64,000 nucleotides of DNA, taken from the NCBI GenBank assembly GCA_035495815.1, contig DATJFH010000346.1, positions 21,962-85,961 on the forward strand, written 5' to 3'. Shown here in pieces: positions 45,401 to 55,871 of this stretch. Position 1 is the stretch's first letter; every line of letters starts with the position of its first letter. This DNA comes from DATJFH01 sp035495815. Lineage in GTDB: Bacteria > Acidobacteriota > Terriglobia > Bryobacterales > Bryobacteraceae. The translations under genes and the position numbers were made by a program. The notes under the pieces are model-generated. The model saw only the letters and a list, made by a program, of their open reading frames with translations, searched no databases and was not told the DNA's origin.

Positions 45401-45610
45401 TTGCCGATGTCCTTCGGGTACGGCTCCGGGGGCGAGGCGCGGCGTCCGCTGGGGCTGACGGTAGTCGGCGGGCTGATCTGCTCGCAATTGATCACGCTCT
45501 ACCTGACGCCGGTGGTGTACACCTACATGGCGGCTATCATGGGGAGATGGCGGCGGCGAAAAGAGCGGGAGGTTCGGGCGGAGCGCGCGCTGGCGGGCGT
45601 CGAGCGCTGA
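42491..45610 (+). CDS. RND multidrug efflux permease 3 (close paralogue of permease 1)
   Basis: A 1039-residue permease starting 'MNVSETFIRRPIATSLLM'. It shares long runs with permease 1 ('PSVDFPTLTV'-like, 'PPGMP.PPSFRKSNP', 'SIGG'-type loops, 'LPKYQQHADSLSLLYL'), more than with permease 2. 'VGFVVDDAIVMLENI', 'GIVKKNAIMQIDFALD' and 'RFRPIMMTTSAAMLGALPMS' keep the proton relay. No outer-membrane factor follows. Its C-terminal codons overlap the next gene by 64 bases. Confidence 0.96.
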   Translation: MNVSETFIRRPIATSLLMMGIAVFGAVSYRALPVSDLPSVDFPTLTVTATLPGADPATMASSVATPLERQFSAIAGIDSITSVSQLGGTQISLQFDLSRNIDGAAVDVETAISAATPLLPPGMPGPPSFRKSNPADSPIVFLAVVSKTVPMWVVDDYAETVVAQRISTISGVAQVIVSGSQKYAVHVQVDPEKLNARQIGINEVAQAVQNWNVNLPTGALFGPHRAYNVQTSGQLMTASAYRPMTVAWRNGRPIHLEEIADVVDGVEDDKAISWLYTNHGEAVRAVTLLVFKQPGSNTIDVIDRVKALIPAFNSQLPESVRLTLRGDRSQAIRDSFRDIQFTMAATLALVILVIYLFLRNGSATFIPSIALPISIGGTFSVMYLLDYSLDNLSMMALILSVGFVVDDAIVMLENIVRHLERGEEPFEAALNGSREVGFTIVSMTLSLAAVFIPVLFMAGILGRLFREFAVTISVAILISGMVSISLTPMLCSRFLRRPPAGHADGWLFTQVLRGYRWSLRWVLRHRPVMAGVFVAVLAATSWLYVKVPKGFIPDQDTDQMYVSTEAAQGTSFQEMIALQQKVNEILRQDPNIETFNNSIGGLSYSGLNGANQTRSIIQLVPRARRALTSAQVAEALRPKLSHFPGMKVYVSIPAIIRIGGRMSKSSYDLTLQGPDTTDLFQQAEKLEREIVKLPSVLDVTTDMQIRNPRVKIEIDRDKAAAFQINAQEIESALYQAYGPSWISTIYAPSAQYKVLLELLPKYQQHADSLSLLYLKGAEGNLVPLSSITKVTRDAGPLTINHSGQLPSVSISFNLRPGYALGEAVDEVKEVAAEILPPRIRTSFTGTAAAFESSLKNLNLLLMIAVLVVYIVLGVLYESYAHPITILSGLPSAGFGALLTLMLFKVDLSVYAFVGLMMLVGIVKKNAIMQIDFALDAERRLGMAPADAIFEGCMTRFRPIMMTTSAAMLGALPMSFGYGSGGEARRPLGLTVVGGLICSQLITLYLTPVVYTYMAAIMGRWRRRKEREVRAERALAGVER

Positions 45611-46509
45611 GCGCGGCGTTGGCGGCCCTCGCGGCGCTGGCGGCGAACGCGGCGGACCCGACTCCGGAACAGAGAGCGGTTGCTTACCTGGCGGTTGAAG
45701 TTCCACGCTGGCCGGCGGAGAACGGCTGCTTTTCGTGCCACAACAACGGGGACAGCGCACGCGCGCTGTATACGGCGTCGCGGCTCGGGTACGCCGTGCC
45801 GAAGCTCGCGCTGGAGGGGACGACGCGCTGGCTGTCGCGGCCCGCCGAATGGGACAGCAACCGCGGCAATCCCGGCTTCAGCGACAAAAAGCTGGCCCGC
45901 ATCCAGTTCGCCGCCGCGCTGGCCGAAGCTCCCGATTCCGGCGGTCCCCCGCTTCTCGAAGCGGCCGAGTCGCTGATTCCGTACCAGGCGCCGGACGGGT
46001 CGTGGATCGTCGACGGAGGGGCGCTGGGCTCGCCGGCGACGTACGGCACGGCACTGGCGACTTACCTGGCGCGCCGGACGCTGCAGAAGGCCGGCGCGGG
46101 ACGATTCGGCGACGCCATCGCGAAGTCCGATCAATGGTTCCTCACGCTGGCGCCTGCCAGTCTGCTCGAGGCGGGCGCGGCTCTGCTCGCCCTGCCTCGC
46201 TCCGAGGCCGTCCAGAAGCGATCGCTCGCCTATATTCTGCCCGCGCAATCGGCCGATGGCGGGTGGGGACCGTACCGGTCGTCGCCGTCCGAGCCTTTTG
46301 ACACGGCGGTGGCGGTGCTGGCCTTGCGCGCGATCGGCGAGCCTGAGCGCACGCGGCAGCCGATCGCGCGGGGCCGCGCCTTCCTGATCGGACGGCAGCA
46401 GCCGGGCGGAGGCTGGCCCGAGACGACGCGTCCACCGGGGGCGCAGAGTTACGCGCAGCATATTTCGACGTCGGGATGGGCGACGCTCGCTCTGTTGTTG
46501 ACGCGTTAG
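45547..46509 (+). CDS. Exported c-haem protein with prenyltransferase/squalene-cyclase-type repeats
   Basis: A 320-residue protein beginning inside the permease 3 gene (64-base overlap); the start could be later, though no better ATG is seen. A basic N-terminus precedes an Ala/Leu signal (LSAALAALAALAANAA). One haem c motif, 'NGCFSCHNNGD', follows at about residue 62. The C-terminal two thirds have alpha/alpha-repeat QW-like motifs: 'YQAPDGSW', 'QSADGGWGPY' and 'QQPGGGWPET', spaced as in prenyltransferase/squalene oxidase repeats. The cyclase catalytic DxDD motif is not seen, so this is probably a carrier or binding protein. Function unknown. Confidence 0.7.
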   Translation: MAAAKRAGGSGGARAGGRRALSAALAALAALAANAADPTPEQRAVAYLAVEVPRWPAENGCFSCHNNGDSARALYTASRLGYAVPKLALEGTTRWLSRPAEWDSNRGNPGFSDKKLARIQFAAALAEAPDSGGPPLLEAAESLIPYQAPDGSWIVDGGALGSPATYGTALATYLARRTLQKAGAGRFGDAIAKSDQWFLTLAPASLLEAGAALLALPRSEAVQKRSLAYILPAQSADGGWGPYRSSPSEPFDTAVAVLALRAIGEPERTRQPIARGRAFLIGRQQPGGGWPETTRPPGAQSYAQHISTSGWATLALLLTR

Positions 46510-46575
46510 ACCGGAGCTCGCTCGTGCGGCGGCCGCGCGGCAGCGCCTCCGGCAGCGGGTGGTATAGTGACACGG

Positions 46576-47565
46576 ATGGCTACTTCCCCGCGTCTCCGCG
46601 GCGGCATCATCGGGTGCGGCTTTTTCGCCCAATTCCACATCGACGGATGGCGGCGGATGCCGGACGTGGACCTGGTTGCGGCGGCGGATCCGGACATCGA
46701 ACGCGCCCGCAAAGCCGCCCCACGCGCCTACGCGTCGGCCGAGGAAATGCTGGACGCCGGGCAACTGGACTTCGTCGACATCGCCACCCGTCCGGATACC
46801 CACGCCCGCCTGGCCCGTCTCGCGGCGTCCTGCAAGCTGCCTGCGATCTGCCAGAAGCCGATGGCTCCGAGCTGGGACGATGCGGTGGGCATGGTGGAAA
46901 CAGCCGAAGCCGCCCGGACGCGTCTGATGATTCACGAGAACTGGCGCTGGCAGCCGTGGTATCGCGCCGTGAAGAGACTCATCGGCCAAGGCGAAATCGG
47001 CCAGCCGATCGACTACTGGTTCCGCACGCGCCGCAACGACGGCTCAGGGGCGGCGCCCTACGCGCACCAGCCCTACTTTTCGCAGATGCCGCGGCTGATC
47101 ATCTACGAGACGCTGGTCCACCACATCGACACGGCGCGATTCTTGTTCGGCGACCTGGAAGCGATCTACGCGCAAGCGCGCCGCCGCAATCCGGTAATCG
47201 CCGGCGAGGACATGGCGCTGCTCATGCTGACGCACGCCGGCGTCAGCGGGGTCATCGATGGACACCGCTTTCTCGACCCCGAGCCCGACGGGCCGGCCAT
47301 GGGAGAGATGTCGGTCGAAGGCGAGTCGGGCGTTCTGCGAGTGCAGGCTACGGGCGATGTCCACCTGGGCTCGGGCAAAATCTGGTCGAACCAGGCGCTG
47401 GAGGGCTACAAAGGCGACAGCGTGAGAGCGACCCAGCAGCACTTCATCGACTGCCTGCAAACCGGCGCGCCCTTCGAAAGCGAAGCCCGGGAATACCTGA
47501 AGACGTTCCGCGCCGTCGAGGCCGCGTACGAGAGCATCGCCCAAAAGCGCGCCATTCCGCTCTGA
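46576..47565 (+). CDS. Gfo/Idh/MocA family oxidoreductase
   Basis: A 329-residue protein (GTG 46567 is an alternative start). Rossmann 'RGGIIGCGFFAQFHIDGW' opens it, followed by 'ADPDIERA', 'DFVDIATRPDTHARL', 'CQKPMAPSW' (the E/Q-K-P nicotinamide motif, Gln in place of the usual Glu) and 'HENWRWQPWYRAVKRLI'. The C-terminal domain has 'IYETLVHHIDTARFLFG' with the conserved His. These NAD(P)-dependent enzymes act on sugars or sugar acids such as inositol. Four bases separate it from an aldolase gene, pointing to sugar-acid breakdown. Confidence 0.9.
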   Translation: MATSPRLRGGIIGCGFFAQFHIDGWRRMPDVDLVAAADPDIERARKAAPRAYASAEEMLDAGQLDFVDIATRPDTHARLARLAASCKLPAICQKPMAPSWDDAVGMVETAEAARTRLMIHENWRWQPWYRAVKRLIGQGEIGQPIDYWFRTRRNDGSGAAPYAHQPYFSQMPRLIIYETLVHHIDTARFLFGDLEAIYAQARRRNPVIAGEDMALLMLTHAGVSGVIDGHRFLDPEPDGPAMGEMSVEGESGVLRVQATGDVHLGSGKIWSNQALEGYKGDSVRATQQHFIDCLQTGAPFESEAREYLKTFRAVEAAYESIAQKRAIPL

Positions 47566-47568
47566 TTT

Positions 47569-48360
47569 ATGCCCTGGGAAAATCCGATTCGAAAACAGCT
47601 TCAGGAAGGCAAACCGGTGATCGGCGCCACGATTACGGTGGCCAACGCCGACGTGGCCGCGCACGCCGCCGTGATGGGCTTCGATTTCCTGTGGATCGAG
47701 ACCGAACACTCGCCGATCACCCTGGAGAGCCTGCGCAACATGGTTCTGGCGACGCGCGGCCTGCCGGCCCTGCCGCTGGCGCGCGTGCCGGTCAACGAGA
47801 TCTGGATGGCGAAGCGCGTACTGGACGCGGGCGTGAGCGGCGTCATCTTTCCGTTCACCAGCAGCGCCGATCTGGCTCGGCAGGCAGTGGCGGCGTGCAA
47901 GTACCCGCCGGCCGGGCGGCGCGGATCGGGCGCGGGACTGGCAACGCATCGCTGGCCGGTGGGCGAGGGCTATTACGATTTCGCCGACCGGAACTTCCTG
48001 GTAGTGACGGTGGTGGAGGAGGCGTGCGCCGTAGACCGCATCGACGAGATCGCCGCCGTGCCGGGCGTCGACGTGATCTTCATCGGGACCAGCGATCTCT
48101 CGTTCTCGCTGGGGCTGCGCGGCCGCCAGGACGACCCGGGGCTGCGGGAAGCGATCCGCAAAGTCTGCGCGGCGGCCCGGCGGCATGGCAAGTTCGCCGG
48201 ACGTCCGGCGTTCCCGCACGGGAAGATCGGCGAATACATCGAACAGGGCTTCCAGTTTTTCCAGGCGGACACGGACCTGGGCCTGATGGCGGCGGGCGCG
48301 CGGCGGCTTCTCGATCCGCTGGGAAAGAAGGGAGCGCCGGATGGCGAAGCTGCAATATAA
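47569..48360 (+). CDS. HpcH/HpaI family 2-keto-3-deoxy aldolase (possible RhmA role)
   Basis: A 263-residue class II aldolase. Catalytic His is in 'WIETEHSPITLE' (about 45), Arg in 'LARVPVNEIW' (about 68), metal ligands Glu in 'TVVEEACAVD' and Asp in 'IGTSDLSFSLGL'. It shares 'KYPPAGRRG' with the family. HpcH/HpaI aldolases cleave 2-keto-3-deoxy sugar acids to pyruvate plus an aldehyde; the RhmA member follows RhmD in rhamnose breakdown. It overlaps the MFS gene by 20 bases and follows the dehydrogenase after three, an operon for uptake and cleavage of a sugar acid. Confidence 0.9.
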   Translation: MPWENPIRKQLQEGKPVIGATITVANADVAAHAAVMGFDFLWIETEHSPITLESLRNMVLATRGLPALPLARVPVNEIWMAKRVLDAGVSGVIFPFTSSADLARQAVAACKYPPAGRRGSGAGLATHRWPVGEGYYDFADRNFLVVTVVEEACAVDRIDEIAAVPGVDVIFIGTSDLSFSLGLRGRQDDPGLREAIRKVCAAARRHGKFAGRPAFPHGKIGEYIEQGFQFFQADTDLGLMAAGARRLLDPLGKKGAPDGEAAI

Positions 48361-49570
48361 ATGGCAGGTGGTCGCCATGCTGTGGTGGATCGCGTTCTTC
48401 AACTACGCGGACCGCCAGGCGATCTTCTCGGTGTTCCCGCTGCTCGAAAGGGAAATGCATTTGAGCCCGGTGGAGCTGGGGCTGCTCGGATCCTCATTCG
48501 CATGGGTGTACGGGCTGTCGGCGCCGCTGGCGGGCAACATCGTCGACCGCATACGGCGCAAGACGGCCATCCTGGGCGGGCTGCAGGCGTGGAGCGTGAT
48601 CTGCATGGCCACGGCGCTCTCGCGAAATTTCGGCCACCTGCTGTTCTTTCGGGCGGCGGAGGGGTTGGGGGAGACGTTCTACTTCCCGGCGTCCATGTCG
48701 CTGGTCAGCGATTACCACGGCAAGGAAACACGCTCGCGCGCGCTCGGCATCCATCAGACCAGCGTCTACATGGGGACGATCGCGGGCGGCTTCTTCGCGG
48801 GACTGATCGCCCAGCATTACGGGTGGCGATGGTCCTTCGTGGTGTTCGGCGGGCTGGGAGTCCTGCTGGGGCTGGCGCTGCGGCGATTCCTGATCGAGCC
48901 GAAACGGGAGACCAGCGGGGGCGCCGCGCCGGCGAAACTCTCGATGGGGGAGTTCGCGCGAGAGATCTGGAGAACGCCTACCGCCATGCTGCTGATGGGC
49001 GCCTTCCTGTGCTCGAATTTCGTGGCCGTGGTGCTGCTGACGTGGATGCCCAAGTTCCTCTACGACAAGTTCCATCTGAGCCTGGCCATGGCGGGATTCA
49101 CGGCCACGGTGTTCGTGCAGCTGGCGAGCCTGGTCGGGTCGCCGCTGGGCGGATGGCTGGCGGACCGGCTGCGCGCGCGGCGTCCGGGCGGACGGATGAT
49201 GGTGCAGGCGGGAGCGCTGGCGTGCGGGGCGCCGTTCGTGGTGCTGTGCGGACAGACGCAGTCGGCCGGATGGCTGGTGGTGGCGCTGTGCGCCTGGGGG
49301 CTGTTCAAAGGGCTGTACGACGCCAACATATTCGCCTCGGTATTCGATGTCGTCAGGCCGGAGGCGCGGGGGACGGTGGCGGGCTTCATGAATATGGTGG
49401 GCTGGCTGGGCGGCGGGGGAACGGCGCCGATCGTGATCGGGTACATCGCCCAGCGCACGAATCTGAGCCTGGCCATCTCGCTGGCGGCGGGAGTCTACCT
49501 GACGGGCGCGGTCCTGCTGGCGCTGGCGGCGTTCGTTTTCGCGCCGCGTGACACGGCCGCGGTCCGGTAA
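48341..49570 (+). CDS. MFS transporter, ACS-like (sugar-acid) type
   Basis: A 409-residue twelve-helix permease. Helix 1 reads 'MLWWIAFFNYADRQAIFSV', the N-Y-x-D-R-Q signature of the ACS family; then 'GLLGSSFAWVYGLSAPLAG' and 'RAAEGLGETFYFPASMSLVSDYHG' (pattern only). The substrate is likely the acid processed by the adjacent dehydrogenase and aldolase. It closes the operon. Confidence 0.9.
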   Translation: MAKLQYKWQVVAMLWWIAFFNYADRQAIFSVFPLLEREMHLSPVELGLLGSSFAWVYGLSAPLAGNIVDRIRRKTAILGGLQAWSVICMATALSRNFGHLLFFRAAEGLGETFYFPASMSLVSDYHGKETRSRALGIHQTSVYMGTIAGGFFAGLIAQHYGWRWSFVVFGGLGVLLGLALRRFLIEPKRETSGGAAPAKLSMGEFAREIWRTPTAMLLMGAFLCSNFVAVVLLTWMPKFLYDKFHLSLAMAGFTATVFVQLASLVGSPLGGWLADRLRARRPGGRMMVQAGALACGAPFVVLCGQTQSAGWLVVALCAWGLFKGLYDANIFASVFDVVRPEARGTVAGFMNMVGWLGGGGTAPIVIGYIAQRTNLSLAISLAAGVYLTGAVLLALAAFVFAPRDTAAVR

Positions 49571-49691
49571 CCGGCGCGGGCGCTGCCTCGTCAAATCCAG
49601 TTAGAGGGAGGCCGGAGGGCCGAATCGGATCGCAACGAACGGCCCGACTTGCGGCGAAAGCTCCCCGCCCGGAGGCCTCCCGCGAGGCATC

Positions 49692-49985
49692 ATGACGGAT
49701 CGGGCAATTCTCTTTCTGAGCAGCGTGGTCTTTTTCCTGGGCGGCATTGCCGTCTGCGTGTGGCTGATCGCCACCGGGCAGTTGGGCACGTTCGACGGGA
49801 ATTTCTTGCTGCTGTCTTCGATTCTGGTGACGGCGGCCTTCGGCCTGTACATCCGGTTCCTGATCCGCAGAGCCATGGAGGCCGGTCCGCCGCCCCGCGC
49901 CGAGAAAAGAACAGAGGTTCGAAGCGAGAGCCAGACAGCGCGGCCTTCCGGAGCCGCTCCAGAGCAGAAAGTTGTGATACGATAA
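49692..49985 (+). CDS. Small two-helix membrane protein, unknown
   Basis: A 97-residue protein starting MTDRAIL. Two hydrophobic helices (LFLSSVVFFLGGIAVCVWLIA and LLLSSILVTAAFGLYIRFLI) are followed by a polar, charged tail. It is not recognisable and has no motif beyond its topology. It precedes a secreted-protein pair by 28 bases on the same strand. Confidence 0.55.
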   Translation: MTDRAILFLSSVVFFLGGIAVCVWLIATGQLGTFDGNFLLLSSILVTAAFGLYIRFLIRRAMEAGPPPRAEKRTEVRSESQTARPSGAAPEQKVVIR

Positions 49986-50013
49986 CTCCACTTTCACCTC
50001 TGGAGGTCAAAAA

Positions 50014-51105
50014 GTGAACGCATCGAAAATCTGGAAATCATTGCCAGGGCTTGCCATCCTTTGCCTGGCCGGAGCCGTGGCCTTCGCCGCCAGTTCCGCC
50101 AGCATGACGATGGGCAAAGCCCAGTTGAAATCGGCCGGCCAGCTCGCCTTCGGTCCCGACGGCATCCTTTTCGTCGGTGATTCGGTAGGCGCGGCCATCG
50201 TGGCCATCGACACCGGCGATACCAAGCCGTCCTCGGGCAAGATCGAGATCAGCGGAATCAACCAGAAGATCGCCGCCATGCTCGGGTCGGCGCCGGATCA
50301 GATCCTGGTCAACGACGTGGTAGTGAATCCGTTATCGAAGAAAGCCTATATCTCGGTATCGCGCGGGCGGGGGCCGGACGCGGTCCCGGTGATTCTGCGC
50401 GCGGATGCGGCCGGCAAGATTACCGAGCTTTCGCTCGACAACGTGAAGCACTCGATGGTCAGTCTGCCGGACCCGCCGGCGTCGAAAGAAGGCGGCCGGG
50501 GCAACCCGCGGCTCGAAACCATCACGCACATGGCGTATGTCAACGGCAACGTGATCGTAGCCGGATTGTCGAACGAGGAGTTCGCCTCCAGCCTGCGCTC
50601 CATTCCGTTCCCGTTCCAGCAGGCGGGCAAGGGCGCGAGTATCGAGATCTACCACGGCTCGCACGGCCGGTTCGAAACCAACGCGCCGGTGCGGACCTTC
50701 GTCGCCTACAATCTCAAGAGCCAACCGCATATTCTGGCGGCCTACACCTGCACTCCACTGGTGAAGATTCCCGTCTCGGAGCTGAAGGCGGGCGCGAAAG
50801 TGAAGGGCACCACGATCGCGGAATTGGGAAACCGCAACCGGCCGCTCGACATGATCGTGTACAAGAAGGGCGGGCAGGATTACATCCTGATGGCGAACAG
50901 CAGCCGCGGCGTGATGAAGATGCCGGCCGAGGGGATCGACGGCTTCCAGCCGGTGATGGCGCACACCGAGAAGCACGGCGTAGCCTATGAAACCGTGGCC
51001 GATCTGAAGGGCGTGACTCAGCTGGACAAGCTGGACGATTCGAACGCCCTGATGCTGATGGACAACGCGGGCTCGCTCGACCTGCACACCGTCCCGCTGC
51101 CCTGA
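50014..51105 (+). CDS. Exported beta-propeller-like protein of unknown function
   Basis: A 363-residue protein from GTG 50014 with TGGAGG (50001-50006) upstream. A signal peptide (LPGLAILCLAGAVAFAAS) leads into an NHL/YncE-like pattern: 'AGQLAFGPDGILFVGDSVGAAIVAID', 'NDVVVNPLSKKAYISVSRG', 'ITHMAYVNGNVIVAGLS', 'LDMIVYKKGGQDYILMANSSRGVMK' and 'MLMDNAGSLDL' (patterns). Two cysteines are absent except 'YTCTPLVK'. Its stop overlaps the next gene's start (TGATG), so the two are co-expressed. I do not recognise a named family. Confidence 0.7.
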   Translation: MNASKIWKSLPGLAILCLAGAVAFAASSASMTMGKAQLKSAGQLAFGPDGILFVGDSVGAAIVAIDTGDTKPSSGKIEISGINQKIAAMLGSAPDQILVNDVVVNPLSKKAYISVSRGRGPDAVPVILRADAAGKITELSLDNVKHSMVSLPDPPASKEGGRGNPRLETITHMAYVNGNVIVAGLSNEEFASSLRSIPFPFQQAGKGASIEIYHGSHGRFETNAPVRTFVAYNLKSQPHILAAYTCTPLVKIPVSELKAGAKVKGTTIAELGNRNRPLDMIVYKKGGQDYILMANSSRGVMKMPAEGIDGFQPVMAHTEKHGVAYETVADLKGVTQLDKLDDSNALMLMDNAGSLDLHTVPLP

Positions 51106-52163
51106 TGCGGGCTTATTTCGCGCTGGCTCTGCTGCTGTGCGGTTCCGCGGCGGCGGAGCAGGTTGCGATCCGGTTCGAAAACGGCGTCTACCGGGTGACC
51201 GGTTGGAACCCGGCTCCTGCTCCGGCGGACGGGTGGCAGCCGGTCTTCGCCGTTTACGCCGGCGCCGGCGACGCGCCTCCCATGCTGGGGACTTATACGG
51301 TGGAGGGCGGGGCGCTCACCTTTCGTCCGCGCTTCACTCCCGCGCCCGGGGTACGCAGCCGGGCAGTTTTCCGCCTTCCGGGAAGGCCCGAAGTTTCAGC
51401 CGTATTCGAGGCCAGGAAAGCGGACACCGCGCCCACCACCCGCGTGGAGCAGGTTTATCCCACAGCGGGGCTGCTGCCTGACAATCAGCTGAAGTTCTAT
51501 GTCCATTTCTCCGCGCCCATGTCGCGCGGCGAGGCATGGCAGCATATCCGGCTGCTCGATCAAGGGGGAACGGCCGTGGATCTGCCTTTCCTCGAGGTGA
51601 ACCAGGAGCTGTGGGACCGCGAATATCGGCGGCTGACGATCCTGTTCGATCCGGGGCGGATCAAGCGCGGGCTGGTCCCGCTGGCGGACGTCGGACCCGC
51701 CATCGAAGAGGGCAAGCAATACACGCTGGTGATCGACGGGTCCTGGCGCGACGCGCGAGGGGCGGCGCTGGTGTCGGAATTCCGGAAGCCGTTCCGGGTC
51801 GGACCCGCCGACCGCACGCCTCCCGATCCGGCCCGGTGGAAGCTGAACGCGCCGAAGGCGGGCACGTCCGAGGCGCTGGTGGTGACCTTTCCGAAGCCGA
51901 TGGACTACGCGCTGCTGATGCGGCTGGTGGAAGTGGCGGGAGTGCGGGGGAAAGTCAGCGTCGACCGGAACGAGACGGAGTGGCGCTTGGTTCCCGACCA
52001 GCCGTGGAAGGCGGGGGCATACCGGCTGACAGTGGACACGTCGCTCGAAGACCTGGCGGGGAACCGGATCGGGCGGGCGTTCGATGTGGACACGTTCGAG
52101 CGGGTGACCGAGAAGCTGTCGCGTAAGACGGTGGAACTGCCGTTCGAGGTCAGGGGGCGTTAG
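51105..52163 (+). CDS. Exported protein with Ig-like (Big_5-type) modules, unknown
   Basis: A 352-residue protein coupled to the preceding gene by a one-base overlap. A signal peptide (YFALALLLCGSAAA) is followed by a beta-rich region. About residues 108-225 and 240-330 each contain 'NQLKFYVHFSAPMS' / 'EALVVTFPKPMDYALL' and 'LVIDGSWRDARG' / 'LTVDTSLEDLAGN', the pattern of SbsA-type Ig-like domains ('F-S-x-P-M'). It likely acts outside the cytoplasm with its neighbour; ligand unknown. Confidence 0.7.
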   Translation: MRAYFALALLLCGSAAAEQVAIRFENGVYRVTGWNPAPAPADGWQPVFAVYAGAGDAPPMLGTYTVEGGALTFRPRFTPAPGVRSRAVFRLPGRPEVSAVFEARKADTAPTTRVEQVYPTAGLLPDNQLKFYVHFSAPMSRGEAWQHIRLLDQGGTAVDLPFLEVNQELWDREYRRLTILFDPGRIKRGLVPLADVGPAIEEGKQYTLVIDGSWRDARGAALVSEFRKPFRVGPADRTPPDPARWKLNAPKAGTSEALVVTFPKPMDYALLMRLVEVAGVRGKVSVDRNETEWRLVPDQPWKAGAYRLTVDTSLEDLAGNRIGRAFDVDTFERVTEKLSRKTVELPFEVRGR

Positions 52164-52173
52164 TCCCCATCAT

Positions 52174-54465
<2,292 letters not shown>

Positions 54466-54476
54466 CGACTTCCCTT

Positions 54477-55784
54477 TCACTCTTCCGGCTTCAGCCGGAA
54501 CCTCGCGTACACACTCACGCCCCACGGATGGTTACCGTAGGAGCTCTTGAGCGCCTCGGGGAGGGCGTAGGTGGTGACATTGGCGCCCAGCCCGGCTACC
54601 AGATATTTGGATACGGCGACGTCCCGCGTGTAGCCCGCGGTATACGCGCCGATTCGAAACGGGCGTTCGGCGTCGAACAACTCGTCTTTGTCCACCAGCT
54701 CCGCGCGGCCGGTGATGAAATTCTTTGGCGACAGGGGAACCAGTGTTTCCAGCAGGTACGAATTCAGATGGCGCTCGGCAGCGCCGTGGCCGGACGCGGT
54801 CTTCCGGTTCCTCCCCCAGATGAGGCTGGTCGACCAGGCGTTGCCCTTAGCCGCCGGCCGCGTGTAGTGGAGAGACGCGGTGGTTCTCACCACGTCGCCT
54901 TCCTCGTACGGCTCGGGCGCGATCAGCTTACCCATCGAGAATTGACCCATCCAGTTTTTCCCCGGGAAGACGGAAACACGCCCCGAGTAGGAGTTCATCG
55001 CGCCCCAATCGATGTTCCAGCGGTTTTCGTCCGGCTCCGTGCCGTGAAAGCCGCTGGCCTCGAGACGCAGCCACTTGTGCTTGATGGCCACCGTGGCCAC
55101 GTTCGCGGCGATGTGCGTGGAATCCTGCCAGTGATGCCCCAGGGACGCCTGCGGCAGCTCCGCGGCTGAAGCGCGGTGCGGGAACGCCACCGGTCCCAGC
55201 GCCGGGTCGCCGACGGGAGCGTAGTAGAGCTGCAGCATGGAGCTCTTCCCGAGCGGCCGCGCGTAGTGGACACCCAGGTTCATGAACAGGTCGTGCGGGT
55301 GCTGCGCGTCTACAAGGGGTTTGCCGAACGCCGTTTCGCCGGTCTGGAACAGGAGCGGATAGCTGCGGTTGGTGACGGTGGCCGGATCCAGGCTGAACAT
55401 CGTCTGGAGCATGATGCTGCCGCGGCCGAGCGAGCGTTCTGCGGATCCCATGAACCAGTTCGGCGCGAAAAACTTGTCGCCGCCGCGCGCGCCGGACTGC
55501 TGCGTGTCCATCAGGAACGCCTGGCCCATGAACATGAAATTCCACGAACCGCTACGCGACGCCAGCATGGGCATCGGCCAGGACTCCGGGTTAAGACTCG
55601 TGCCGGACGCCATATTCATCAAATAAGCGCCGGCTTCGTTGGTATTCGAGCCGTGGTTCATGGAAGGCATGGAATGCGCGCCTTGTCCGGCCATTTTCGA
55701 GTGGTCGTGCGCCGGCGGACCGGCCTGTTGCGCGAATCCGGGAATCAGATAGAGCGCCATTACTCCCGCGGTACGGTAAAACAC
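54477..55784 (-). CDS. His/Met-rich outer-membrane-like protein of the metal operon
   Basis: A 435-residue protein. GTG 55784 is chosen for the AGGAG nine bases upstream; an in-frame codon at 55856 would put the signal internally. The signal is '[15 protein letters not shown]'. The mature N-terminus is metal-ligand rich ('[20 protein letters not shown]'). The rest has many alternating-residue strands ('[15 protein letters not shown]', '[11 protein letters not shown]', '[10 protein letters not shown]', '[13 protein letters not shown]'), consistent with a beta-barrel. No family is recognised for sure. It probably passes or binds Cu/Ag in the outer membrane; 11 bases separate it from the ATPase gene. 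Confidence 0.7.
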   Translation of the reverse strand: MFYRTAGVMALYLIPGFAQQAGPPAHDHSKMAGQGAHSMPSMNHGSNTNEAGAYLMNMASGTSLNPESWPMPMLASRSGSWNFMFMGQAFLMDTQQSGARGGDKFFAPNWFMGSAERSLGRGSIMLQTMFSLDPATVTNRSYPLLFQTGETAFGKPLVDAQHPHDLFMNLGVHYARPLGKSSMLQLYYAPVGDPALGPVAFPHRASAAELPQASLGHHWQDSTHIAANVATVAIKHKWLRLEASGFHGTEPDENRWNIDWGAMNSYSGRVSVFPGKNWMGQFSMGKLIAPEPYEEGDVVRTTASLHYTRPAAKGNAWSTSLIWGRNRKTASGHGAAERHLNSYLLETLVPLSPKNFITGRAELVDKDELFDAERPFRIGAYTAGYTRDVAVSKYLVAGLGANVTTYALPEALKSSYGNHPWGVSVYARFRLKPEE

Positions 55785-55871
55785 GTCTGCATACTCCTGT
55801 TCAGAACCCTGTGCTGCGCCGCCTCTGGTGGGGCGGCCAATCGCGGCCGCTGGCAAAATGCCCGGCCCCCA

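Noticed and set aside
41924..45760. A 1278-codon open frame on the minus strand across RND permease 3
   Set aside because: It is antisense to a full-length, motif-complete permease; its composition is rich in Arg/His/Gln as expected for a GC-rich shadow frame. The same applies to the 913-codon minus frame at 39134-41875.
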